Positions 52,879 through 61,139 of a stretch of DNA of 64,000 nucleotides are shown in pieces; position 1 is the first letter of the stretch; the number at the start of each line of letters is the position of its first letter. Made by a program: the position numbers and the translations under genes. This DNA comes from Pseudomonadota bacterium. Lineage in GTDB: Bacteria; Desulfobacterota; Desulfovibrionia; Desulfovibrionales; Desulfovibrionaceae. The stretch covers positions 1 through 64,000 of the forward strand of contig JAEWPX010000159.1 of NCBI GenBank assembly GCA_023399375.1, written 5' to 3'. The notes under the pieces were generated by a model, which saw nothing but the letters and a program-made list of their open reading frames with translations, made no database searches and was not told where the DNA came from.

Positions 52879-53739
52879 TTACGATCCGTCGGCCGGCCTT
52901 GTCGAGTCCGATTCCCCGGAACCCTCCCGGCGTCGGCCCAGGGCAAAGCGCAGCGCCCGGCCGCGCTCCCGGCAGGCCTCCACGCAGTCGCCGCAGTTGG
53001 TGCAGGCGGCGGGCGGGGCCTTGCGCCTGGGGTCGAGAGCCAAGGAACAGGCGGTGCGGCAAGCCCTGTCGTCCCGGCCGCAGCGGCAGCGCCCGGCCGT
53101 GAAGGCCGTGCGAAGCCCCCATGGGGTCAGCCGGTGGATAAGGGCCAGGAGCACGGACTGGGGACAGACGAACCGGCACCACAGCCGCGCGTCGCAAAGG
53201 CCCTCGACGAGAAGCAGGAGCGGCACGGCCAGCACGGGGAGCCAGAAGGAGCAGGAAACGGCGTACTGCCACAGCCTGGAATAGGCGGCCGGAAGCGACA
53301 GGAAATTGAGCAGCGGCGGCAGGCCGAAGACGCCGATCGCGGCCAGCCCGATTCCGGCCAGCAGCGTCCGGGCGAGAATGCCTCCCCGGGGAAAACGGCC
53401 GGCGCGCACGCGGCCCAGGCGGCGGGAGAGGGCGTGGCTCCATTCCGACAGCAGCCCGTAGGGACAGGCATAGGCGCAAAAGACCGGCCCCAAGACCAGG
53501 GCCAGTCCCAGGGCCAGGCACGCGCCAAGGGCCGCGGGCCGGGCGAGCTCCCGGGCCGAGAGCGCGACCTGCGCCGCGGCCAGGGGGTCGCCGAGGGGCA
53601 GGCCCAGGACGTCCAGGGCCAGGAAGTTGCCGCTGATCCAGCTGACGCCCTTGGCATTGGCGAAAGGGACGGCGGCCATGACCAGGGCGACGCCGATCTG
53701 GACGGCGCGCCGGACGGCGCGAAGGGACGGGCGCGTCAT
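52879..53739 (-). CDS. napH: NapH-type membrane ferredoxin
   Basis: A 286-aa inner-membrane protein with four to five membrane segments. The typical CxxxCP motifs are CAYACPYGLLSEW and CRFVCPQSVLL, and the C-terminal cytoplasmic part has cysteine groups (CRCGRDDRACRTAC; CTNCGDCVEAC) for 4Fe-4S clusters. With NapG it would pass electrons from menaquinol toward the periplasmic nitrate reductase. Its ATG at 53739 overlaps napG by four bases. The C-terminal ~20 residues are non-conserved. Confidence 0.9.
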   Translation of the reverse strand: MTRPSLRAVRRAVQIGVALVMAAVPFANAKGVSWISGNFLALDVLGLPLGDPLAAAQVALSARELARPAALGACLALGLALVLGPVFCAYACPYGLLSEWSHALSRRLGRVRAGRFPRGGILARTLLAGIGLAAIGVFGLPPLLNFLSLPAAYSRLWQYAVSCSFWLPVLAVPLLLLVEGLCDARLWCRFVCPQSVLLALIHRLTPWGLRTAFTAGRCRCGRDDRACRTACSLALDPRRKAPPAACTNCGDCVEACRERGRALRFALGRRREGSGESDSTRPADGS

Positions 53740-54233
53740 GCCGCCCCTCCGTTTGCGTCCAGGGGCAGGGAGGCCCGGGGCAGGGTCACGATGGCCTGGC
53801 GGGGACAGACGCTCTCGCACACGCCGCAGCCCACGCAGGCGTCGGTCACGACCGGAAACATCCCCATATCCATGATCAGGGCCGTGTTGCGCAGTGGGCA
53901 TTTCTCGTGGCAGGTTTTGCACAGGATCGATCCTTCGTAGGTGGAGCAGCGCGCCTTGTCGAGCCAGGCCCGGCCCATGTCCGCCTTGGCCATCTCGGCC
54001 ACGGGGCGCAGGGCGCCGGTGGGGCAGGCCGGTGGGCAGCGCATGCACAGCCAGCAGGGCGTGCGGCGCGGATCGATGCGCGGCGTGCCGCAGGTACGCG
54101 GATCGAAGCCGGCTTCGAGAAAGATGCTGCCGAAGGGACACAATTGCGCGCAGCGGCCGCACTGGACGCAGCGCCGCAAAAAAGCGTCTTCATCCCGGGC
54201 CCCGGGCGGCCGCAACAGGTGTCCGTCGGGCAT
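53736..54233 (-). CDS. napG: NapG-type ferredoxin without a visible Tat signal
   Basis: A 165-aa protein with four 4Fe-4S binding motifs: CVQCGRCAQLCPFGSI, CWLCMRCPPACPTGAL, CKTCHEKCPL and CVGCGVCESVCPRQAI, as in NapG/MauM. Most NapG proteins begin with a twin-arginine signal; here the protein starts MPDGHLLRPPG directly before the first cluster motif, and no signal is encoded upstream in frame. It may act on the cytoplasmic face with NapH or be exported with a partner. A sigma-70-type promoter lies about 55 bases upstream. Confidence 0.88.
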   Translation of the reverse strand: MPDGHLLRPPGARDEDAFLRRCVQCGRCAQLCPFGSIFLEAGFDPRTCGTPRIDPRRTPCWLCMRCPPACPTGALRPVAEMAKADMGRAWLDKARCSTYEGSILCKTCHEKCPLRNTALIMDMGMFPVVTDACVGCGVCESVCPRQAIVTLPRASLPLDANGGAA

Positions 54234-54289
54234 TTTCCTCCCCTTTCCGGCCGCCGGCCGTTTCGCGCTGCGACCCTGAAAAATACGTC

Positions 54290-54317
54290 AGTATATTTTG
54301 AAAAAACAACTCTTCAA
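54290..54317 (-). promoter_or_regulatory. Candidate sigma-70 promoter for napGH-kinase-regulator
   Basis: On the minus strand TTGAAG (54312-54317) and TATACT (54290-54295) are 16 bases apart, in an AT-rich patch of an otherwise GC-rich region. It would let napG, napH and the two-component genes be transcribed apart from the sigma-54 promoter at napC. Confidence 0.5.
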
Positions 54318-54326
54318 CTGGTTGTT
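54305..54326 (-). terminator. Weak terminator or attenuator between napD and napG
   Basis: On the minus strand AACAAC pairs with GTTGTT around a ten-base loop and is followed by a short T run. It lies 65 bases after the napD stop and overlaps the -35 part of the downstream promoter. Confidence 0.4.
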
Positions 54327-54391
54327 CTCCAAAAGAACGCCAGCCCCTCCATGAGGGCTCGACGCTAAACCCGCCCGCAGGGCGCGGCGCT

Positions 54392-54628
54392 TCAGCCCAG
54401 TTCGTCCTCGAGGCTCAAATACGCGGCGGCAACGGCCACGACGCCCGGCGTGGCCCGGATGGCCCGCTCGACAGCGGGCAACTCGTCGCTTGGCCGTTCG
54501 ATGACCACCACCAGGTCCGGCGAGCCCTCCCAGGGCAGGACCGTGGCGTCGGGGCGGCGCGACAGGGCCTCCTTGACGCCTGAAAGCGAATCCTCGCTCG
54601 ATTGCACGATGAAGCTGGCAACGGCCAT
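54392..54628 (-). CDS. napD: NapD chaperone
   Basis: A 78-aa cytoplasmic chaperone that binds the Tat signal peptide of NapA and prevents export of immature enzyme. It has the small ferredoxin-like fold pattern (MAVASFIVQSSEDSLSGV at the start, DLVVVIERPSDELPAVERAIRATPGV in the middle). The start at 54628 follows an AGGAGG-like site. It is separated from napA by the chemoreceptor gene instead of lying next to it. Confidence 0.88.
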   Translation of the reverse strand: MAVASFIVQSSEDSLSGVKEALSRRPDATVLPWEGSPDLVVVIERPSDELPAVERAIRATPGVVAVAAAYLSLEDELG

Positions 54629-54653
54629 GGGACTATCCTCCTTCGGGGCGGCT

Positions 54654-56798
54654 TCAAGCCGCCATGGCGGCCGGGAGCGCGGGCGCGCCGCCGCCGTGGC
54701 GCATGTCCGCAAGGAGTGTTTCCAGGATGCCGGCCTGGTCCGTCAGTTCGCCAAGGATTTTTTCCGAGCGCGCCATGGCTTCGGAAGTCTCCGTGGCGAT
54801 TCGGTTGATGTCCGCGAGGCTGTGGTGGATCGTCTCGCTCGCGGCGGACTGTTGTTCAGAGGCCGTGGCGATGGAGCGAACCTGATCCGTCGTGGCCTCG
54901 GCCAGGGAGACGATTTCGCGAAGGGACGCGCCGGAATGACCGGCCAGGCCGGTGACCGCCTCGATGGTTTCGCCGGCGCGCTCCACGTGGTCGACATTTT
55001 TGCGGGTTCCGGCCTGGATGCCCCGGATGGCTTCGCCCACTTCCTTGGTGGCGGTCATGGTCTTTTCGGCGAGCTTTCTGACCTCGTCGGCGACCACGGC
55101 GAAGCCGCGTCCGGCCTCGCCGGCGCGTGCCGCCTCGATGGCGGCATTGAGCGCCAGGAGATTGGTCTGGTCGGCGATGTCGGAGATGACGTCAAGGATC
55201 TGGCCGATGCCCTGGGCCTGGCTGCCCAGGGTGTCCATGTCGCCTTTCATTGCCTGGGACTGGCGCTGGACCTGGGCGATGCCGGACACGACCTCCCCCA
55301 CGGCCCGTGCGCCGTCAGTTGCCCTGGACCTGGCCTGTTCGGCGGTTCGGACGGCGCTGGCGGCGTTGGCGGCGACATCGAGCACGGTGGCGTTCATTTG
55401 CGCCATGGCCGTGACCGTTTCGCCGATGCGGCGGGCCTGGCCCTCGGCCCCCCGGCCGGACAGGTCGACCTGCTCGGACAACTGGGCCAGGGCGGCGGCG
55501 ACGTTTTCCGCCACGGACCGTATTCTGTCGGCGGCGTGTGCGAGGCTTTCCGCACGCACCTCGGCCTCCCGCCCGGCGGTCTCGGCGGACAGGCGGCACA
55601 CTTCCGCGGCCTTCCCCCGTTCCTGGGCCAGGGCGAACTGCTCCCGCGCCTTGTCGATCTGCTCCTTGAGCCGCAACACCATGCCGCGCAGGGCCACTGC
55701 CAGCCCGCCGATTTCGTCCGTCTGGTTTACGTCGAGGGCAGCGCCCAGTTCGCCCCGGCTGATTTTTTCGGCGAAATCGAGGGTGCGGCGCAGGGGGCGT
55801 CCGACGGTGAGGCAGATCCGCCAGCCGAGGGTCGCGGTGACGAGGGCGACCAGCACGGCGCTGCTGGCCATCCAGAGCAGGGAACTCCTGGCGCTTTGCA
55901 GCAGGGCGGCGACTTGGCCGCCGGTGGCCGCATCCCAGGCCTTTTCCACCTGCATCATGAGGTCGATGCGTCTGGTTGCGGCGGCGAACCAGGCTGCCGG
56001 GTCCACGTCGAGGCGCGGCTTGTCCGAATTGGCGTAGGCGACTTCGCGGAAGCGCTCCACCTCGGCGTCGGCGTTCCTGAGCTTCTCCTCAAGCAAGGTC
56101 CGCGCCTCCTTGCCGCCCATGTCGGCGAAGGAGCGCAGATAGGTTTCCTGGGCGCTCACGCGGATGAGCCAGTCCCGGTAAAGCTGCTTGCCGAACGTGC
56201 CGGCGGCGAAGGCGCCGCTCAGACTGGCGCGCTCCTGGCCGGCGATTTCCTTGCCGCGCATGAGCTGGAGGATCGACGCGCAGGGCAGGCTCATGCCCGT
56301 GCCGCCGGCCAGGGCCATTCCCTGGGACACGGCGTCGAGCATGCTGGCGATGCAGGTGTTGTAGCTGGCGATGACTTCGAGGGCGTCGAAGCGCAGCCCG
56401 CTCACCGCCTCCCGTGCGGCGTTGAGTTCCTGGAGCCGGGACAGCACGGGGCTGAAGATGGGTTGAAAAAGGGCGTCCTTTTGGCGCGCGACGGCCTGCA
56501 TGACGGATTCGAGCCGTTCGCGGGCCGCGTCGCTTCGTTTTTTCTGCTGCTCGAGCTCCTGTCCGAACCGCGTCCCCCGGCTGCTGGCGTAGCCGGAAGA
56601 CAGGCCGCGCTCCTTTTGCAGCTCGTGGACGAGTTCCCCGATCGATTGCGTGAGGCGAAGCAGTTGTTCGGTTTGGGTCAGCCTGCGCAGCGCCTGCCAA
56701 CGGCCGTAGCTTTCCGTGGCGGCATAGAACAGGAACGCGGCCATGGGGAGGGCGAGCAACAAGCTGAGCTTGCTGGACATCTTCAGATTCGCAAGCAT
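54654..56798 (-). CDS. Methyl-accepting chemotaxis protein with NIT (nitrate/nitrite-sensing) domain
   Basis: A 714-aa chemoreceptor. One N-terminal membrane helix precedes a ~290-residue sensor region that opens with the NIT-type pattern [20 protein letters not shown]. Then come a second membrane helix, a HAMP domain ([19 protein letters not shown]), a coiled coil and the signalling tip [21 protein letters not shown] domains sense nitrate and nitrite. The gene lies 44 bases after napA and 25 bases before napD, so it is part of the nap transcript; taxis toward nitrate is inferred. The start at 56798 has AAGGGG upstream. Confidence 0.9.
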   Translation of the reverse strand: MLANLKMSSKLSLLLALPMAAFLFYAATESYGRWQALRRLTQTEQLLRLTQSIGELVHELQKERGLSSGYASSRGTRFGQELEQQKKRSDAARERLESVMQAVARQKDALFQPIFSPVLSRLQELNAAREAVSGLRFDALEVIASYNTCIASMLDAVSQGMALAGGTGMSLPCASILQLMRGKEIAGQERASLSGAFAAGTFGKQLYRDWLIRVSAQETYLRSFADMGGKEARTLLEEKLRNADAEVERFREVAYANSDKPRLDVDPAAWFAAATRRIDLMMQVEKAWDAATGGQVAALLQSARSSLLWMASSAVLVALVTATLGWRICLTVGRPLRRTLDFAEKISRGELGAALDVNQTDEIGGLAVALRGMVLRLKEQIDKAREQFALAQERGKAAEVCRLSAETAGREAEVRAESLAHAADRIRSVAENVAAALAQLSEQVDLSGRGAEGQARRIGETVTAMAQMNATVLDVAANAASAVRTAEQARSRATDGARAVGEVVSGIAQVQRQSQAMKGDMDTLGSQAQGIGQILDVISDIADQTNLLALNAAIEAARAGEAGRGFAVVADEVRKLAEKTMTATKEVGEAIRGIQAGTRKNVDHVERAGETIEAVTGLAGHSGASLREIVSLAEATTDQVRSIATASEQQSAASETIHHSLADINRIATETSEAMARSEKILGELTDQAGILETLLADMRHGGGAPALPAAMAA

Positions 56799-56842
56799 CT
56801 CGGCCCCTTTTTCGTAAAAAGTACGTCCTGGCGTCCCCTGCC

Positions 56843-59101
56843 TCAGACTTTGGTCACCTTGGCGGCACAGATTTTGAATTCCGGTTGCTTGGAAATGTCG
56901 TCGATGGCGTCCACGGTGAGTTCGTTGACGAGCTTCTTCGCGTCGTAGAAAGGCGTGAACACGAGTCCCGGACGGCAGATTTCGCCCACCCGGGCCGGCA
57001 GATCCACGCTGCCCCGGCGGGTCTCCACGCGCACCGTGTCGCCGTTGGCGACGCCCAGGCGCTTGGCGTCCTCCTGGTTGACCTCCACGAAAGCCGTGGG
57101 AAACGCCTTGTGGATTTCCGGCACCTTGCCGGTCATGGTGCCGGTGTGCCACTGGTCGATGACCCGGCCGGTGGTCAGGACGAAGGGGTAGGCGGCGTCC
57201 GGCGGTTCGGCCGCGGGCTTGTGGGGCCGCAGCCACATGATGGCCTTGCCCCCCGGGTTGCCGTAGAAAACGAATTTGTCGGGATGGTCGGGGGGAATGT
57301 TGGGATCCTCGCCCCGGGCGTATCGGATCTTGGTGCCGGGGTGGTCCTCGGTGGGGCAGGGCCACAACAGGCCCGAGGTCTTGCGCAGCCGTTCGCGCGT
57401 CATGCCCTTGAAGTTGTAGGCCGAGTGGCTCGAAACTTCGCGCCATTCGTCCCAGACTTCCGAGGCGTTTTTGAAAGGCACGAGCTTGGGGTCCACGCCC
57501 ATGCGCAGGGCCAGGTCCACGAGGATATTGACGCTCGGGCGGGCTTCTCCCGGGGGATCCACGGCCTTTTCGATGAGCGCGTAACGCCGCTCGCCGCAGC
57601 CGTAGACGCCGTCGCGCTCGCACCAGAAGGCCGCCGGGAAGATCACGTCGGCGTACTTGAGCGTTTCGGCGTCGCCGAAGGCCTCGATCACGGCCAGGAA
57701 CTTGGTGTCCTTCCTGAGATTGGCGGCATACTTCCTGACGTTGGGCAGGCTCTGGGCCGGGTTGGTGCAAAGGACCAGCATGGCCTTGACGCCGTCGCCG
57801 AGCGCCCCGAACATGGCCGTGGTAAAAAGCCCGGGCTCCGGGGCGATGCTGTCCTGGGGGATGTCCCAGATTTTTTCCATCTCGTTTCGCTGCGCCTTGT
57901 TGGCGATGTTCCGGCCCCCCGGCAGGAGGTGGGCCAGGGAGCCGGTATCGCGCACGCCGCCGCAGGCATTGGGCTGGCCGGTCAGGGAAAAGCTGGTGGA
58001 GCCGGGCTTGCAGATCTTGCCCGTGAGCAGATGCAGGTTGTGCACCAGGTTGTTGGCCCACACGCCCTGGATGCGTTGGTTGAGCCCCATGCACCACAGC
58101 GACATGGTGGCGCTCGATCCGGCAAAGAGTTTGGCCGCCGCGACGATGGAGGCGGCCGGCACGCCGGTGATCTCCGCCGCCTTTTCTGGCGGGTACTGGG
58201 CCACGAACGCCCGGTACTCGTCGAAGGTCCGCTCCTCGGGCTTGCCGTCCACCATCTGTCGGAACACCGCGTATTTGCCGTGGAAACGGGGGTCGTCCAT
58301 CTCCTCGCTGATGATGACGTGGGCCATGGCGTTTAAAAGCGCCAGGTCCGTGCCCGGCACGATGGGCAGATGCATGTCGGCGATGCGGGCGGTGTTGGTG
58401 AGCCTTGGATCGACAACAATGACCTTGACGTTGGGATCGGCCTGCTTACGTGCGGCCAGCCGGCGGAAAAGCACCGGGTGGCATTCGGAGGTATTGGACC
58501 CGATGATGAAAAAGCATGTCGCGGCGTCCATGTCCTCGTAGCAGCCCATGGGCTCGTCCTTGCCGAAGGTGGTGACGTAGCCGCCCACGGCCGAGGCCAT
58601 GCACAGGCGCGGGTTGCCGTCCACGTTGTTGGAGCGCAGCCCCGCCTTGAAAATCTTGTTGGCCAGGTAGGACTCTTCGGTCAGCGCTTGGCCCGACCCA
58701 TAGAACGCCACGGCCTTGGGGCCGTGCTTTTCCAGCACGTCCTTGAATCGCGCGGCCGTGAGGGTCAGCGCCTCGTCCCAACCGGCCGGGGTCAACTGGC
58801 CGTTTTTGCGGACAAGCGGCCTGGTCAGGCGGTCCGGGGCGTTGACCACGGCCGGCAACAGCGCCCCCTTGAGGCAGAGCAATCCCTTGTTGTGGTTGTT
58901 GGGATCGCCCTTGACCATGACCACTTTGCCGTCGCGCACGCCCACCATGACGCCGCAACCCGTGCCGCAGTAACGGCACACGCCTTTGACCCAGGTTTGC
59001 GGCCCCTGTTCCGGCGCGGCCGTGGCGCGTGTGGGATCGAGCAGTGAAAATGCCGCCATTACTGCGGAATATTTTATGAAGTCGCGTCTGCTCAGTGGCA
59101 T
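56843..59101 (-). CDS. napA: Periplasmic nitrate reductase catalytic subunit
   Basis: A 752-aa molybdenum enzyme reducing nitrate to nitrite. It has a Tat signal ([11 protein letters not shown]), the [4Fe-4S] cysteines Cys42, Cys45, Cys49 and Cys76 in [14 protein letters not shown] and LLCLKG, the molybdenum ligand Cys167 in [13 protein letters not shown], and the molybdopterin-binding stretches of the DMSO-reductase family. Size matches the monomeric Desulfovibrio NapA; no diheme NapB is encoded here. Electrons would come from NapC and NapM, encoded just upstream. Confidence 0.96.
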   Translation of the reverse strand: MPLSRRDFIKYSAVMAAFSLLDPTRATAAPEQGPQTWVKGVCRYCGTGCGVMVGVRDGKVVMVKGDPNNHNKGLLCLKGALLPAVVNAPDRLTRPLVRKNGQLTPAGWDEALTLTAARFKDVLEKHGPKAVAFYGSGQALTEESYLANKIFKAGLRSNNVDGNPRLCMASAVGGYVTTFGKDEPMGCYEDMDAATCFFIIGSNTSECHPVLFRRLAARKQADPNVKVIVVDPRLTNTARIADMHLPIVPGTDLALLNAMAHVIISEEMDDPRFHGKYAVFRQMVDGKPEERTFDEYRAFVAQYPPEKAAEITGVPAASIVAAAKLFAGSSATMSLWCMGLNQRIQGVWANNLVHNLHLLTGKICKPGSTSFSLTGQPNACGGVRDTGSLAHLLPGGRNIANKAQRNEMEKIWDIPQDSIAPEPGLFTTAMFGALGDGVKAMLVLCTNPAQSLPNVRKYAANLRKDTKFLAVIEAFGDAETLKYADVIFPAAFWCERDGVYGCGERRYALIEKAVDPPGEARPSVNILVDLALRMGVDPKLVPFKNASEVWDEWREVSSHSAYNFKGMTRERLRKTSGLLWPCPTEDHPGTKIRYARGEDPNIPPDHPDKFVFYGNPGGKAIMWLRPHKPAAEPPDAAYPFVLTTGRVIDQWHTGTMTGKVPEIHKAFPTAFVEVNQEDAKRLGVANGDTVRVETRRGSVDLPARVGEICRPGLVFTPFYDAKKLVNELTVDAIDDISKQPEFKICAAKVTKV

Positions 59102-59218
59102 GTCGTGCCTCCTTGGCCCGGCCGGCCCTGGTCGCGAGCGCGGGGCCGGGACGGCGGATTTCAGTACGGTTGCTTGGTCGGTCTGCGCCAGCGCGATGCC
59201 GGCGGGCGCAGCCGTCCG

Positions 59219-59668
59219 CTATTCGGCCTTCTCCTTGGACAAGGACTTGGCGTACGTGTCGTGGTGCAGGGAATTGGTGTGGAAGCCGTGGCAACCGTCG
59301 CAGTGGTCGCGCACGCCGAATTTCTCGGCCATGCGCTGCATGGCCGGTGCATGGCAACGCTGACAGGCCACCGCGGCGCTGGGGTTTGCGGAAAAGGGCA
59401 CCGAGCCCTTACCGTCGGGCTGGCCGTGGCAGACGTAGCATTTGACCAGCAGCATGCCGTGTTTGCTCTCGTACCAGTCCTGGGCCACCTTGGGCGTGGC
59501 CTTTCTGTGGCAGGTGTAGCAGTCGCTCTGGTCGTCGGCGATTTCGCCGTGGCGGACCTTGGCCCCCTCGCAGCGTGTGCCGGTGAACCCCAAGGTCAGG
59601 TAGGAGAAGTAGGCCGCGAGCAGGGCGGCCAGCCCCAGGAGGACGAGTATCCAGGCGCGTTTTTTCAT
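59219..59668 (-). CDS. napM: Tetraheme cytochrome c NapM
   Basis: A 149-aa periplasmic cytochrome with an N-terminal membrane anchor or signal (WILVLLGLAALLAAYFSYL) and four CxxCH sites: CYTCH, CYVCH, CQRCH and CDGCH. It takes the place of NapB as an electron carrier between NapC and NapA in desulfovibrios. The gene is 26 bases after napC and 117 bases before napA. Confidence 0.92.
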   Translation of the reverse strand: MKKRAWILVLLGLAALLAAYFSYLTLGFTGTRCEGAKVRHGEIADDQSDCYTCHRKATPKVAQDWYESKHGMLLVKCYVCHGQPDGKGSVPFSANPSAAVACQRCHAPAMQRMAEKFGVRDHCDGCHGFHTNSLHHDTYAKSLSKEKAE

Positions 59669-59694
59669 GACGTTTCCCTCGTGGCCTGCCGGGC

Positions 59695-60255
59695 CTATTC
59701 CCCGGCCTGGGGCAGTTTGGCGGCAAAGGCGGCGTTGACCGCGTAGCGCCGGTCGAAGACGGGCAGGTGGGCCATGTTGGCGTGGCAGCCGGCGCAGGTC
59801 CGCCGGGCGTTGCCGTCCTTGCCGAGCCAGGCGTCGTGGGCCTTTCTGCCTTCCGGGCTTATGGGCTCGCCCTTGACGTTTCGCGTCAGGTCGGCGTGAC
59901 AGGCCAGGCAGCTGGTGTCGGCCACGAAGCGCCGGCCCACGCCCTGCATTTCCCGCCGATCCAGGTCATCGGCGTCGCCGAAGAGATGGACGGCGGCGTC
60001 GCGCACGCCGAGGTAGGACTTCACCATGAAGTAGTCGAGACCGTATCCTGGAGGCATGTGACACTGAACGCAAGTTATGGGCTTCTTGTCCTTGTCCACG
60101 GCGTGGGCGGAACGTTTGAGCTCGAAGCCTTGCGTCTCCATCTCGTGGCAGGAAAGGCAGAATTCCGTGGTCGATGTCTTTTTGATGGCGTACACGCTGC
60201 TGAGCGCAATAAACGCCGCAAGGCAGACGATCGTCACGACAGCGGTCTTTTTCAT
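59695..60255 (-). CDS. napC: NapC/NirT-type tetraheme quinol dehydrogenase
   Basis: A 186-aa membrane-anchored cytochrome with one N-terminal helix (VVTIVCLAAFIALSSVYAI) and four heme sites: CLSCH, CVQCH, CLACH and CAGCH. It oxidises menaquinol and feeds NapM/NapA. The start at 60255 puts the helix at the N-terminus; a longer open frame upstream crosses the promoter region and is rejected. First gene of the nap operon, 59 bases downstream of a near-consensus sigma-54 promoter. Confidence 0.92.
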   Translation of the reverse strand: MKKTAVVTIVCLAAFIALSSVYAIKKTSTTEFCLSCHEMETQGFELKRSAHAVDKDKKPITCVQCHMPPGYGLDYFMVKSYLGVRDAAVHLFGDADDLDRREMQGVGRRFVADTSCLACHADLTRNVKGEPISPEGRKAHDAWLGKDGNARRTCAGCHANMAHLPVFDRRYAVNAAFAAKLPQAGE

Positions 60256-60314
60256 GGGAGTATCCTGCGTTTCCTTGTCTGCATCTGACCAATTGCCGAT
60301 TGTTTCAGGCGAAA

Positions 60315-60330
60315 AGCAAGAGACATGCCA
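60315..60330 (-). promoter_or_regulatory. Sigma-54 promoter for the nap operon
   Basis: On the minus strand TGGCATGTCTCTTGCT matches the sigma-54 consensus (TGGCAc-N5-TTGCt), with GG and GC ten bases apart. The -12 element lies 59 bases before the napC start. The operon-linked NtrC-type regulator is the obvious activator. Confidence 0.75.
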
Positions 60331-60384
60331 CGAGGGGGGGATGCTCGGGAAGACGCGGGAATCGCGGCTTTGTCCTTTTGGCGT

Positions 60385-60466
60385 GACAGTGTCTGGTGTC
60401 CGGTTTACCTGATTGTTGTCATGGAAAACGGACACTGTCGGATGGAGATGACAGTTTTCAGGGTGT
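60385..60466. promoter_or_regulatory. Inverted GACAGTGTC repeats, candidate activator sites
   Basis: GACAGTGTC (60385-60393) is repeated as its exact complement GACACTGTC at 60431-60439, with related TGACAGT and GGTGTC words at 60449-60466 and 60394-60402. They lie about 55-150 bases upstream of the nap sigma-54 promoter, a normal position for enhancer sites of NtrC-type proteins. Confidence 0.5.
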
Positions 60467-60575
60467 CTTCGCGACGCGCCTTCGCCCTGCGGGAAGGGGG
60501 GGGAAGGCGGCCCGATGCTTGCGCCGGGCCGTTTCGGCGCGGCGTTGTTGCGGCCGGCCTCGCGGCGGCGCGGGC

Positions 60576-60591
60576 TGGTTTGCCTTTTGCA
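60576..60591 (+). promoter_or_regulatory. Possible sigma-54 promoter for nrfHA
   Basis: TGGTTTGCCTTTTGCA has GG and GC ten bases apart and a good -12 half (TTTGCA), but only TGG of the -24 half fits. It lies about 70 bases before nrfH. Weaker than the nap site. Confidence 0.4.
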
Positions 60592-60659
60592 CAGGCCGTT
60601 TGACCGGGATGCCGGTGGGCGGCCTCCCGATTTTTTGGCCAAAGGAAGGAAGGGACGAG

Positions 60660-61106
60660 ATGCCGAAGAAAATCCACCTGGCTCTGGCCGGCCTGGTCGT
60701 GGCCGCAGCGGGGCTCTTTCTGGCTTTGGGGCCGCCGCGGCTTCTGGCCAAATCCGAAAGCCCGGACTTCTGCGCCTCCTGCCACGTCATGGAGGCGCAG
60801 TACGAAGCCTGGTTCCACCAGGGCGCGCACCGGCGCAAGGCCTGTGTGGAATGCCACCTGCCCAATGACAACATGGCGGGGCACTACGTCTGGAAGGCCA
60901 TCGACGGCATGAAGGACGTGGTGGTGTTCAACTCCGGCCGTGTGCCGGAAAACATCCGCATCTCCGCCCATGGCAAGGAGGTGCTGCAGGCCAACTGCAT
61001 CCGCTGCCACGAGACGGCCGTGGACATGATCAATCAGGGCCGCCCCTGCACCGACTGCCACCGCCGCATCACCCATGCCCGGACCGGGACCGTGGAAACG
61101 CGCTGA
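60660..61106 (+). CDS. nrfH: Cytochrome c nitrite reductase small subunit NrfH
   Basis: A 148-aa membrane-anchored tetraheme quinol dehydrogenase. One N-terminal helix (LALAGLVVAAAGLFLAL) precedes CASCH, CVECH, CIRCH and CTDCH. The methionine after the first heme (CASCHVM) fits the unusual Met ligand of NrfH. The start at 60660 follows AAGGAAGGGA. It passes electrons from menaquinol to NrfA, whose gene begins 33 bases later. Confidence 0.95.
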   Translation: MPKKIHLALAGLVVAAAGLFLALGPPRLLAKSESPDFCASCHVMEAQYEAWFHQGAHRRKACVECHLPNDNMAGHYVWKAIDGMKDVVVFNSGRVPENIRISAHGKEVLQANCIRCHETAVDMINQGRPCTDCHRRITHARTGTVETR

Positions 61107-61139
61107 CACGGACAGACAACCATCCAAGAGAGGAAGACC

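Larger units (their letters stand above)
60256..60659. other. Divergent nap-nrf control region
   Basis: About 400 bases between napC (leftward) and nrfH (rightward), with no gene. It carries sigma-54-type promoters facing each way and several GACAGTGTC-like repeats between them. It is the densest regulatory stretch in the window. Confidence 0.7.
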
